From assembly GCA_903903635.1 (NCBI GenBank), contig CAIUZK010000060.1, forward strand, positions 1 through 56,862: DNA of 56,862 nt, given 5' to 3'. Shown piece by piece: positions 36,112-44,123 of this stretch (the first letter of the stretch is position 1; the number at the start of each line of letters is the position of its first letter). The notes below the pieces were generated by a model. It was not told the origin of the DNA. It saw nothing but the letters and a program-made list of their open reading frames with translations, and ran no database searches. Source of the stretch: an uncultured Bacteroidota bacterium. Lineage in GTDB: Bacteria > Bacteroidota > Bacteroidia > Chitinophagales > Chitinophagaceae. Made by a program: the position numbers and the translations under genes.

Positions 36112-36927
36112 TTACTTTTCAAACAACAAAGCGATCCAGTTCGATTGTTCCTTGTATTGCTTAAACCGGAAACCCTGTGCGGTTGCCGCATTGGTTATTA
36201 TATCCCTGTCATCCACCAGCAAGCCGCTCATTAATAGCTTACCGCCCGTTTTCAGTCTTTCATACAAGCCGGGCATATACTGAAGCAATATGTGGCGGTT
36301 GATATTGGCTAGTATCACATCGAATTGTTGCATAGGTATTTCGTCCAATGATCCCCTGGCAATGGAAATATTCCTGCATGAATTACGCTCACAATTTTCT
36401 ATTGAGTTTTCTACCGACCATTCATCATTATCTATGGCCGCAATTGCGCCTGCGCCCATCATTTCGGCCAGTATAGCCAGCACACCTGTTCCGGTGCCGA
36501 AATCAAGCGCTGTATGCCCTTTAAGGTCCATCTCCTGCATGGTTTGCATCATGAGTTGCGTGGTAGCATGGTGCCCTGTTCCAAACGACATCTTTGGCGT
36601 TATCTGAATATCATAGGGTGTTTCCACCTGAATATCATGAAAATGCGCCCTTATGGTACACAAACCGGGTATAACCACCGGCTGAAAATTCGATTCCCAC
36701 AGTGCATTCCAGTTCTGGGCTGGTATCAACTCGGTTTCAAAATCTATACCTGCTCTCCCTGCTATGGCTTCTACCTCATCTTTATGATAACGGGGCTGCT
36801 CTATATAAGCCAGCAAACTGCTTTCCGATTCCTCAAAACCATCATAACCTGCATCTGCCAGCATGGCAATAAGTAGCTCACTCACCTCCGTAGATACATT
36901 CGAAAAAATAATTTTTACGTACTGCAT
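36112..36927 (-). CDS. prmA: Ribosomal protein L11 methyltransferase
   Basis: The 271-residue product has the small N-terminal PrmA domain (about 1-90) and a SAM-binding domain with ITPKMSFGTGHHATTQLMM, ALDFGTGTGVLAILA, IAAIDNDEWSVENSIEN and DVILANINRHILLQYMP, the last containing the NxNR/NP-like catalytic segment. It trimethylates ribosomal protein L11 (L11 is not encoded in this window). The 3' end is nine bases from the convergent T9SS gene. It lies downstream of the PorE-like gene but behind a strong terminator. Confidence 0.93.
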   Translation of the reverse strand: MQYVKIIFSNVSTEVSELLIAMLADAGYDGFEESESSLLAYIEQPRYHKDEVEAIAGRAGIDFETELIPAQNWNALWESNFQPVVIPGLCTIRAHFHDIQVETPYDIQITPKMSFGTGHHATTQLMMQTMQEMDLKGHTALDFGTGTGVLAILAEMMGAGAIAAIDNDEWSVENSIENCERNSCRNISIARGSLDEIPMQQFDVILANINRHILLQYMPGLYERLKTGGKLLMSGLLVDDRDIITNAATAQGFRFKQYKEQSNWIALLFEK

Positions 36928-37003
36928 AGTATAGTTCTGAATTTTATCGGATTACATTTGAATAAAGGCGGCTATCAAAAAACAAGGCTCGCTTGACCTC
37001 TGT

Positions 37004-37045
37004 AAATATATAAAGGTTGTACTGTTGTACAACCTTTATATATTT
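37004..37045 (-). terminator. Long perfect palindrome, terminator of the PorE-like gene
   Basis: Two 19-base arms pair without mismatch around a four-base loop (37023-37026); each arm contains AAAGGTTGTAC or its complement. On the minus strand the second arm ends in TTT. It lies 19 bases after the PorE-like stop and 77 bases before prmA, and would stop transcription in both directions. Confidence 0.8.
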
Positions 37046-37064
37046 TATCATTGTTCAGAGGTTA

Positions 37065-39311
37065 TTAATCGTCCTCATCTTTTTCTTTATTATTGGTCTT
37101 TTTAGCCGGACCTGCTGGCTCATCATCAGCTTCTGGTTCAACGTGCAGATTCTTTTCCTGCTGGTTCATATCTCCCTTCTGTGCGCTGTTGTAAATAACA
37201 CGGCGGGTAGGAATATCAGAGATAATACGGAATTCTGTACGACGGTTAAGCTGACGTCCAGTTTCGTTGTCTTTACCATCCATTGCATTTGGTGCTGCCG
37301 GATTTTTAGATCCGAATCCCTTTGCGGTAAGACGGCCTCTTGCGATACCATTCTTTTCAAGATAGTCAAGCACCGATTGTGCACGACGTTGAGAAAGTGC
37401 TATGTTATATTCATCCTTACCCTTTGCATCGGTAAACGAATAAATTTCAACACTGATTGATGGATTGTCAACAAGGAAGTGAACCACTGAGTCAAGTGAA
37501 GCAACTGATTCCGGACGAAGTGTTGCCTTGTCAAAATCATAATAGATATTGCTTACTGAGAAACTGTTTCTGATACTATCCAGGTAGATATTTACAAATA
37601 CGGTATCATCCGGATCAGAACGCTTGATTTCCATTGTGCTTACTGAAGAACGGGTAGAGGTATAACCTTGTTTGTCGCCGGTAAGAACGTATGAATGTCC
37701 ACGCGACATATTGAAAGTGAAATTACCATCTTCTGAATTAAACGTATTCATTTCACCTTTCTGATCAATCATCTTCACAACCGACTGAGGAATTAACTCC
37801 TGAGTTTTCTTTGAAAGCACTTTACCAATGATCACCAGGTTTGGTTCTTTCTGAATTCTCCAGATATCATTACAGCACGTTGGATTTTTAGAAGCATAAG
37901 AACCAATACGGTTAGATACTACATAAGCATCTGGCTTACCAACCGGATCCTTGATATAATACAACTCATCTGCGGATGTATTAATAGGATAGCCCAGATT
38001 CTTGATATTGATATAACGTGATGGACCACCATCAGCAGAATAAATATCGAATCCACCCATTGACACCAGACCGTTTGATGCAAAATATAATTTACCTACC
38101 CTTGTATCATAGTACGGAGTGATTTCATCCTGAGTAGTGTTGATTTTCTTTCCTGCATTCTGCGGACGACGATAAGAACCATTTCTTGGGTCGATGATTG
38201 AATACCAGATATCATATCCACCCCTGCTTTGCAGCTTACGGTTAGATGAGAAGAACAATACTTCTTTTTTACCCACCTTGGCAACGAATGGCATTGTATT
38301 TGAAGAACCTGGTTCATTTACATTACCACCTACCAGTTCAGGTGTACTCCATGCCTGCGCTCCAAACTTAGAACAGAATATAGAACAGGTGATCATCATT
38401 GTATCCCCTTCAGAACACCTTGTGAAATAAAACCTGTCTCCACCGGGGCTGATGCAACCATTTCCCAGGTGAACTGTAGGATCATTGAATCTTCCATCAT
38501 AAAATACTAATGGCCATTGGAAAGAATCTACATAATTCTTTTGTTTCTGGGCTACTAAGAAGTGCTCCCTGTTTTTAAGTTTATCATATCCGTTGGCTTC
38601 CATTACCGCATCCCTGCCCATAGTAGAGAACAATAATGCGGTATCGCCAAGTGGGAATGGAGAAAGTTCAGTATATGCTGTATTTACATTCGGGCCAGCA
38701 TTGATAATAGTTACAGCCTCAGGAGTTTTAATGGAATTGATGGCCATTTTACAACCTTCAATTTCAGTAAGCGCCCTTTTCTTCATCTCCTTCATCGACT
38801 TGGCAGTTACTGTCCTGTCCTGGTCGTTCTGTATACGCGCATCAGGATTAACGTTATTACCACCCGATGCAGTTGTTTTCTTATTATCAGCAATAAAAAG
38901 ATTAAATGCATCTATGGCCGCCAGGTATTCTCCCTGTTGTTTCAGCATTAAGCCTTCCCAGAACGGAGCCAGTGGATACACTTTTTTGGCAAGTGCATAG
39001 GCCTCTCCATAATAATGTGCCGCAGGCACATAGTCGCGGGTTACCCTGTAGCAATATGCCAACTGATAAGTAAGATAAGGATTACGCTCATCATCCTGCT
39101 TCAACTGTTGATAATAATCAATTGCGTTAAAATAACTTCCCTGACGTACTAAATCATCAGCCCAACGCAGTTTTCTTGTATCCGAAAGCTTACTAACAGG
39201 GTCATTAGCTCTGTTTCTGTATTTCTGTGTTTTTTTCGTTTGGGCAATTGAATCATATTGAACAGTAACGAATATCGTTGCTAAAATAAGGAACAGCCAA
39301 TTTTTTCTCAT
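37065..39311 (-). CDS. PorE-like OmpA-family protein (TPR, propeller, CRD, OmpA)
   Basis: The 748-residue product has a signal peptide (about 1-24), TPR-like helices (about 48-165), a WD40/PD40 propeller (about 200-490, with FSSNRKLQSRGGYDIWYS and YFASNGLVSMGGFDIYSA), a carboxypeptidase-regulatory-like domain (about 495-570) and an OmpA C-terminal domain (about 590-695, IYYDFDKATLRPES, SFTDAKGKDEYNIALSQRRA, NRRTEF). The tail is acidic/charged. This order is that of PorE, the T9SS component thought to link the machinery to peptidoglycan. It lies downstream of a PorP/SprF gene and a type B cargo gene, though a hairpin separates it from them. A paralogue rather than the core PorE is possible. 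Confidence 0.82.
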   Translation of the reverse strand: MRKNWLFLILATIFVTVQYDSIAQTKKTQKYRNRANDPVSKLSDTRKLRWADDLVRQGSYFNAIDYYQQLKQDDERNPYLTYQLAYCYRVTRDYVPAAHYYGEAYALAKKVYPLAPFWEGLMLKQQGEYLAAIDAFNLFIADNKKTTASGGNNVNPDARIQNDQDRTVTAKSMKEMKKRALTEIEGCKMAINSIKTPEAVTIINAGPNVNTAYTELSPFPLGDTALLFSTMGRDAVMEANGYDKLKNREHFLVAQKQKNYVDSFQWPLVFYDGRFNDPTVHLGNGCISPGGDRFYFTRCSEGDTMMITCSIFCSKFGAQAWSTPELVGGNVNEPGSSNTMPFVAKVGKKEVLFFSSNRKLQSRGGYDIWYSIIDPRNGSYRRPQNAGKKINTTQDEITPYYDTRVGKLYFASNGLVSMGGFDIYSADGGPSRYINIKNLGYPINTSADELYYIKDPVGKPDAYVVSNRIGSYASKNPTCCNDIWRIQKEPNLVIIGKVLSKKTQELIPQSVVKMIDQKGEMNTFNSEDGNFTFNMSRGHSYVLTGDKQGYTSTRSSVSTMEIKRSDPDDTVFVNIYLDSIRNSFSVSNIYYDFDKATLRPESVASLDSVVHFLVDNPSISVEIYSFTDAKGKDEYNIALSQRRAQSVLDYLEKNGIARGRLTAKGFGSKNPAAPNAMDGKDNETGRQLNRRTEFRIISDIPTRRVIYNSAQKGDMNQQEKNLHVEPEADDEPAGPAKKTNNKEKDEDD

Positions 39312-39355
39312 GTGCGTGAGCGTTGTTAATGGATATAAAAGTATAAATTGGTTTT

Positions 39356-39394
39356 AAAAAAAAGAAGGGCTTTGAAAAAAAACTTTAGCCCTTC
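39356..39394 (-). terminator. Terminator after the PorP/SprF gene
   Basis: On the minus strand GAAGGGCT and AGCCCTTC pair around a 15-base T-rich loop (39364-39394) and are followed by a run of eight T (39356-39363). It separates the PorP/SprF gene from the PorE-like gene. Confidence 0.7.
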
Positions 39395-39416
39395 ACCTAT
39401 ATTATAAAATATTCTA

Positions 39417-40478
39417 CTAGAATCGACCGCAAGGTATTGTCCTTTTTTTGGCAAATCTGATTGGGCTTGGAGCAATATATCTGATGGCTAATTCCATCCC
39501 TCCGTTACCATTGTTGGCAGCATTGAGCGATGAAATATTGTAGTCATAACCAACTCCGATACGGAAGCCTTTAAACTCAACACCTGCAGTTATCATGGCC
39601 GCATCGCCTGAACGATACCAGCCACCCAGATAAAATGCCGATGAGAAATTTTCATAACTCTGACCATCCGGATTTGTACTTAATGCATAATGAAATTCAG
39701 TTCCTGCTATAAGTTCGGTTGCGGTAGCCTGAGACTGGAATAATACCGCCGGACGAAGACTTAAACGGTCGCCTGCTATCCAGTTGATGCCCAATTCACC
39801 GGTATAACGCATATCCAGTGTATTGTTGCTGCTTTGTTTCTTCTCAATAGCATCATTTGGCTGATTGAGATTATTTGCTGCGGCGCCAATTACATACGAA
39901 ACTTTATCGCCACCATGTGCAAAACTCACGCCTGCATTTACAAGGTAGTAATTAACTGAATTACCTAATCCCAGGTGGTATTCCTGCGACTGGCCCTTTG
40001 TCCAGGTACCATTCAGCCACTCATCTCCGAAATATAACCTCGAAAGATCTACGCTCTTTTGTGCATAACCACCCTGCAGGCCAACCGCAAGGTCATTGCT
40101 GCTATGCTCCGACTGACCAAATGATTTATGATAAGCCAATGATAACAAACCCGTTGTATTGGATAAGTTGCCATCTCCGGCCTGATCTTTGAACATCTGA
40201 AGACCTGCTGCCAGATAGTCGCCATTACTCTCTATGATTAGCGGCACGTCTACATAACCTCCAAAGGTAACATATGGGACAGTTACACTTCCCCACTGGT
40301 TCCTGTATATGGCTCCTGCCCTTACCTGACCATCAAACATCCCTGTGAATGCAGGATTGAGGACTAAGGGCTGCATATCAAACTGGGTAAAATGAATGTC
40401 CTGAGCAAAGACAACCGGCGCTGAAAGCACTAAGGCTGCGGCCAGACTTAACCGTACAATACTATTTCTCCTGATCAT
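39417..40478 (-). CDS. T9SS membrane protein of the PorP/SprF family
   Basis: The 353-residue product has a signal peptide (about 1-25, ending VFAQ) followed by DIHFTQFDMQPLVLNPAFTGMFDG, the N-terminal signature of the PorP/SprF family, and a barrel with repeated alternating strands ending in AIRYIAPSPIRF. Family members sit in the outer membrane; SprF of Flavobacterium johnsoniae is needed for secretion of the adjacent type B cargo SprB. The gene follows a type B cargo gene here, as in that model. It has its own -7 element overlapping the end of the upstream gene. Confidence 0.9.
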   Translation of the reverse strand: MIRRNSIVRLSLAAALVLSAPVVFAQDIHFTQFDMQPLVLNPAFTGMFDGQVRAGAIYRNQWGSVTVPYVTFGGYVDVPLIIESNGDYLAAGLQMFKDQAGDGNLSNTTGLLSLAYHKSFGQSEHSSNDLAVGLQGGYAQKSVDLSRLYFGDEWLNGTWTKGQSQEYHLGLGNSVNYYLVNAGVSFAHGGDKVSYVIGAAANNLNQPNDAIEKKQSSNNTLDMRYTGELGINWIAGDRLSLRPAVLFQSQATATELIAGTEFHYALSTNPDGQSYENFSSAFYLGGWYRSGDAAMITAGVEFKGFRIGVGYDYNISSLNAANNGNGGMELAIRYIAPSPIRFAKKRTIPCGRF

Positions 40479-40497
40479 TTAATAAAAATTATCGTTG

Positions 40498-40505
40498 CAA
40501 ATCTA
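40498..40505 (-). promoter_or_regulatory. -7 promoter element of the PorP/SprF gene
   Basis: TAGATTTG on the minus strand is a perfect TAnnTTTG match. Its first bases are the TAG stop of the upstream cargo gene. It is 19 bases before the PorP/SprF start, so the partner can be expressed apart from the cargo. Confidence 0.5.
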
Positions 40506-43500
40506 CTTAATTAATGTTGTGTTTCCGTGTTTTTGAAATAATTTCCCTGCGCTTGTTACTGCTTCTATATCGTATACATAAACCCCGAATGGCTGCTGAA
40601 CACCGTTATAGCTGCCATCCCAGCCCTTATCTATATCTGTAGTTTCAAAAAGCAGGTTTCCCCAACGGTTGAAAATACGGAAATATTTCAAAGTAGCAAT
40701 GCCGCGCTTAATAATTTTAAATTCGTTATTTGGTCCGTTGCCCGGTGTAAAGGCATTTGGAAGGGCTAATAAGCTGTTTAAATCTATAATTACATCTATC
40801 GAATCCTCTGCTTTACAGCCATATTCGGTAGTGCCAATTATTGTATATAACGTACTAACCATTGGTGAGGCAACCGGATTGGAAATATCAGGATTGTTAA
40901 GTCCGGCCGCAGGGAACCAGGTAAAACTGCTGCAATTCGACTTTGGATCCATCTGGTAGCTCTCGCCCGGATAAAGGGTTACCGACTCTTCTACACTAAT
41001 CACACCCGCCGGATGAACAATTGCACGGAAATGCAAAGTATCCTTACAGCCATACAGACTGGTTGCAACCAATATATAGTTGATTGATGTTATTGGCGTC
41101 ATAAGTGGTTGACCGCTAAGACTATCACTCAGGTAATAACCCGGATACCAGTGGTATTGCGAACCGCCCGTTGCTATTGGCCGGTAAGAATCGTGCGGAC
41201 AGAAATCCTTGATTGCCGGATCCAGCGTTGCGAAATCAGACGGATATACCTTTATACGTGCGGAATCCACACCTATACATCCTTTTGGTGTTGTAACTGT
41301 TACTACAACATTAGTATCCGTCTTTCCAAAGAATACGACTATCGGATCTGTAGTATTATCAAGACAACTTGCCGGCGACCATGCATAAGTATAATGAGTA
41401 TACCAGGCCGGTTTCACCGAAGCAAAAATATGCAGCGAATCATTATCGCATACAAACCTGTTGCCGCCAATATAAACCGTAGGGTTGGGCTGAACATCCA
41501 TCCGCAGTGTGTCCCGCATAACCGGACATTTGGAGAAGGTAGCCGTAACTACATAGACGGCCGATGTATCAGGTACAATAAGCGGATTAATAATATCCGA
41601 TATTGCTATACCCTGCGTAGGTAACCATTGATAACTAAATAAGGGATAAGAGGTACCTATTACCTGAACAGATGCGCCGAGACAAACGGAAGTATCGGTA
41701 GGCGTAATGGTAAATGAGTTAGGCGTAACAAGCAACTTAACCAGACCTGTATCTGTACACCCAACAGCATGTGGCGCAATGATCACTGTCCATTGATAAT
41801 AACCTGGTGCAGTTACGGTAATCACCGGATATGGAATGGTGTCATTGCTCAGGTAGGTCGCTGGCATCCACTGATAATGATAGTAGGCCGAGCCTGGTAC
41901 TGTAAAGTCAAAGCTGTCCAGCGAATTAAGGCATATGGTATCCGAATAAACGCGTGTGGGTGCAGGATAATCTACCTCCAGGTGGAAGCTATCTACCATA
42001 TCCGGACAATGAGCATAAGATGCGGTAACTACATATTCAACACCTGTTGCAGGAGGCACTGTCATGGTAGGGGTAGTTATCGGCTGCATTAGTGTCGCAT
42101 TATTAAGGAATGTGGAAGGGGTCCACAACCAGGTAAATTCACTGCTGCCCGTAACACTGATCTGTAATGAAGTATTGACGCATATTGCGGTATCAGGCGT
42201 ATTCAATGTAAAGATGCCCAATGTATGCACATGTATAGTTTCGGTACTTGTACAACCCGGTATGGCTGTTGGATTCACTGTAATGGTATAGATTACATCA
42301 CCCGGCACCGTAGGAGTTACAACTGGATTCCATATAGTAGTATTGCTCAGATCAGTTGGTGGTGTCCAGACGTAGGAGTTGGCATAGGCGTTGGGGAAAG
42401 CGTATACGTGAAGCTGTACGGGCACTCCCACGCAAGTCTTTACCAAACTCGAATCTACACTAAGTGTTGGCCGCGGATATACAGTAATGGTTATATGGTG
42501 AGTTTCTACCGGACACCCGAGAACTGCGGCTGTACTGTCTCTTAGGGTATAGGTAGTGGTAACCATGGGGGTGGCAACAGGAGACAATAAGGTGTCATCG
42601 CTTATTGTACCGGAAGGCGACCAGATATAGTGTAGTATACCCGCGAAAAGTGAATCACCCACTGCGATAATATGAACACTCTGGCCCTGGCAGATAGATG
42701 TATCTGGTGTAACTATATGAAAACTGAAAGAGTCAAGTATGGTGAGGCTGGCGCTGGCTTCTATCGAATCAACTCCGGTACATGCATTGCGTGACAGAAC
42801 ACCGATAGTTACAACCTTTGGTCCTGCTGCAGGCACTATCAATGGATTAATATTAAGTAGTGCGGTTGTTCCTAATGCTGGTATTACAATACTATCCAGT
42901 ATAGAGCTGTAGTCATAGCCATTTACTGCTGTACCTGAAATAACATAATGAATCCAGGTATTGGTATCTCTTGCAGCCGGTATATTGAATATAAAATTAC
43001 CGGGCGCACAACCCTTGATACAATAAGGAAGCCCGCTTGTACCCAAGGCAGTGATGGATGGCGGAGGTGTAGAAGATAAACTTCCACCTTCTATAAACAC
43101 ACCCGAATCAAGGATATCATCGGTTGCATCTGCTACGCCTAATTTAAGATGGTACGTATCACATGGATTCACCGCGGCAATAGCTGTAAGCTTAGTTGTC
43201 AGCCCGTCATAGGTAACATATGGAGCTGATGTACCTGTTGTATTGTCTACGTAATAAGCGCAAAAAGGTGAGCCTGGACCTAACGCAGTACAGGTGGCAA
43301 GTGTACCGCCGCCTGTTGGACCACAATTCACACTATTGATACAAACAGGAATGGTAGTACCGGGAACCAGCGCAATGTTGGTTGGTGTGCCATAAGTACC
43401 TCCTGAAATGAAAAACCCGAAAACATCATTATAAACGGTACAGGTAAAGCTGGTATACTCCTCAGACCCAAAAACATAATTAAATTTAACCGTATCGCCT

Positions 43501-43937
43501 GCTGCCTTAAAATCAAATTCAAGTACGCAGGCATCAAATGTTGGTTGGCCGGCAAGTGCTGTAAGTGTTGCATCACCAGGCGTTCCGTTTCCTGTACTGG
43601 CAAACACCGTAGAAGCATCATTGATACCATAATCGGTAGTGCCGCCTATTATCGTATCTTTTGCGCAACCATTAGTCAGTACAATGCCTCTTGCTATGCT
43701 AATTGGGCTGACAAGACCCGTTGTAAAAGTACCATTTGCGTTTCCTGCGCAAGTAAGCGTAGGGCTCATAATAGTAACCCCTGTGCCTACAAGCGCAGCG
43801 GCAAGTATTCCGGCTGTCTTGTCGGCGCTTACAGTAATCTGGGCTTCAGTTTGTATGGACAATAAACACAACAATATACAGGAAACCAGTATCCTGCTGC
43901 ACTTTCCGAAAAAAATAAAGGGTATAAACGGTATCAT
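40503..43937 (-). CDS. Choice-of-anchor L, T9SS type B adhesin-like protein
   Basis: The 1144-residue product has a signal peptide (about 1-33), a choice-of-anchor L domain (about 35-290, with ILAAALVGTGVTI, SIARGIVLTNGC and VKFNYVFGSEEYTSF...NDVFGFFISG), then about seven PKD/Ig-like repeats with the pattern Y.W.P...L.....NP.. (about 400-1040), and a C-terminal type B sorting domain (about 1055-1144: LPNAFTPGNGPNNEF, FRIFNRWGNLLFET, GWDGSYNGVQQPFGVYVYDI). Type B (gliding-associated) cargo stays on the cell surface and usually needs a PorP/SprF partner, which lies directly downstream. A SprB-like adhesin is likely; true SprB proteins are several times larger. Confidence 0.88.
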   Translation of the reverse strand: MIPFIPFIFFGKCSRILVSCILLCLLSIQTEAQITVSADKTAGILAAALVGTGVTIMSPTLTCAGNANGTFTTGLVSPISIARGIVLTNGCAKDTIIGGTTDYGINDASTVFASTGNGTPGDATLTALAGQPTFDACVLEFDFKAAGDTVKFNYVFGSEEYTSFTCTVYNDVFGFFISGGTYGTPTNIALVPGTTIPVCINSVNCGPTGGGTLATCTALGPGSPFCAYYVDNTTGTSAPYVTYDGLTTKLTAIAAVNPCDTYHLKLGVADATDDILDSGVFIEGGSLSSTPPPSITALGTSGLPYCIKGCAPGNFIFNIPAARDTNTWIHYVISGTAVNGYDYSSILDSIVIPALGTTALLNINPLIVPAAGPKVVTIGVLSRNACTGVDSIEASASLTILDSFSFHIVTPDTSICQGQSVHIIAVGDSLFAGILHYIWSPSGTISDDTLLSPVATPMVTTTYTLRDSTAAVLGCPVETHHITITVYPRPTLSVDSSLVKTCVGVPVQLHVYAFPNAYANSYVWTPPTDLSNTTIWNPVVTPTVPGDVIYTITVNPTAIPGCTSTETIHVHTLGIFTLNTPDTAICVNTSLQISVTGSSEFTWLWTPSTFLNNATLMQPITTPTMTVPPATGVEYVVTASYAHCPDMVDSFHLEVDYPAPTRVYSDTICLNSLDSFDFTVPGSAYYHYQWMPATYLSNDTIPYPVITVTAPGYYQWTVIIAPHAVGCTDTGLVKLLVTPNSFTITPTDTSVCLGASVQVIGTSYPLFSYQWLPTQGIAISDIINPLIVPDTSAVYVVTATFSKCPVMRDTLRMDVQPNPTVYIGGNRFVCDNDSLHIFASVKPAWYTHYTYAWSPASCLDNTTDPIVVFFGKTDTNVVVTVTTPKGCIGVDSARIKVYPSDFATLDPAIKDFCPHDSYRPIATGGSQYHWYPGYYLSDSLSGQPLMTPITSINYILVATSLYGCKDTLHFRAIVHPAGVISVEESVTLYPGESYQMDPKSNCSSFTWFPAAGLNNPDISNPVASPMVSTLYTIIGTTEYGCKAEDSIDVIIDLNSLLALPNAFTPGNGPNNEFKIIKRGIATLKYFRIFNRWGNLLFETTDIDKGWDGSYNGVQQPFGVYVYDIEAVTSAGKLFQKHGNTTLIK

Positions 43938-44123
43938 ACAAACTAAGCTTATAATTATAAGACAGAAAAATTTACCAAAACGTTTGCTTTAATTGAAAAT
44001 ATCTACCAAAAATATGGATTTTATAGAATATTTTCACAATAATACTCAAAATAAATTTGCTTTAAATACTAAATAAGTTTTTTTGCTTTTATAATATTGT
44101 ATTTTTACAGCGTTATCGCCCAA

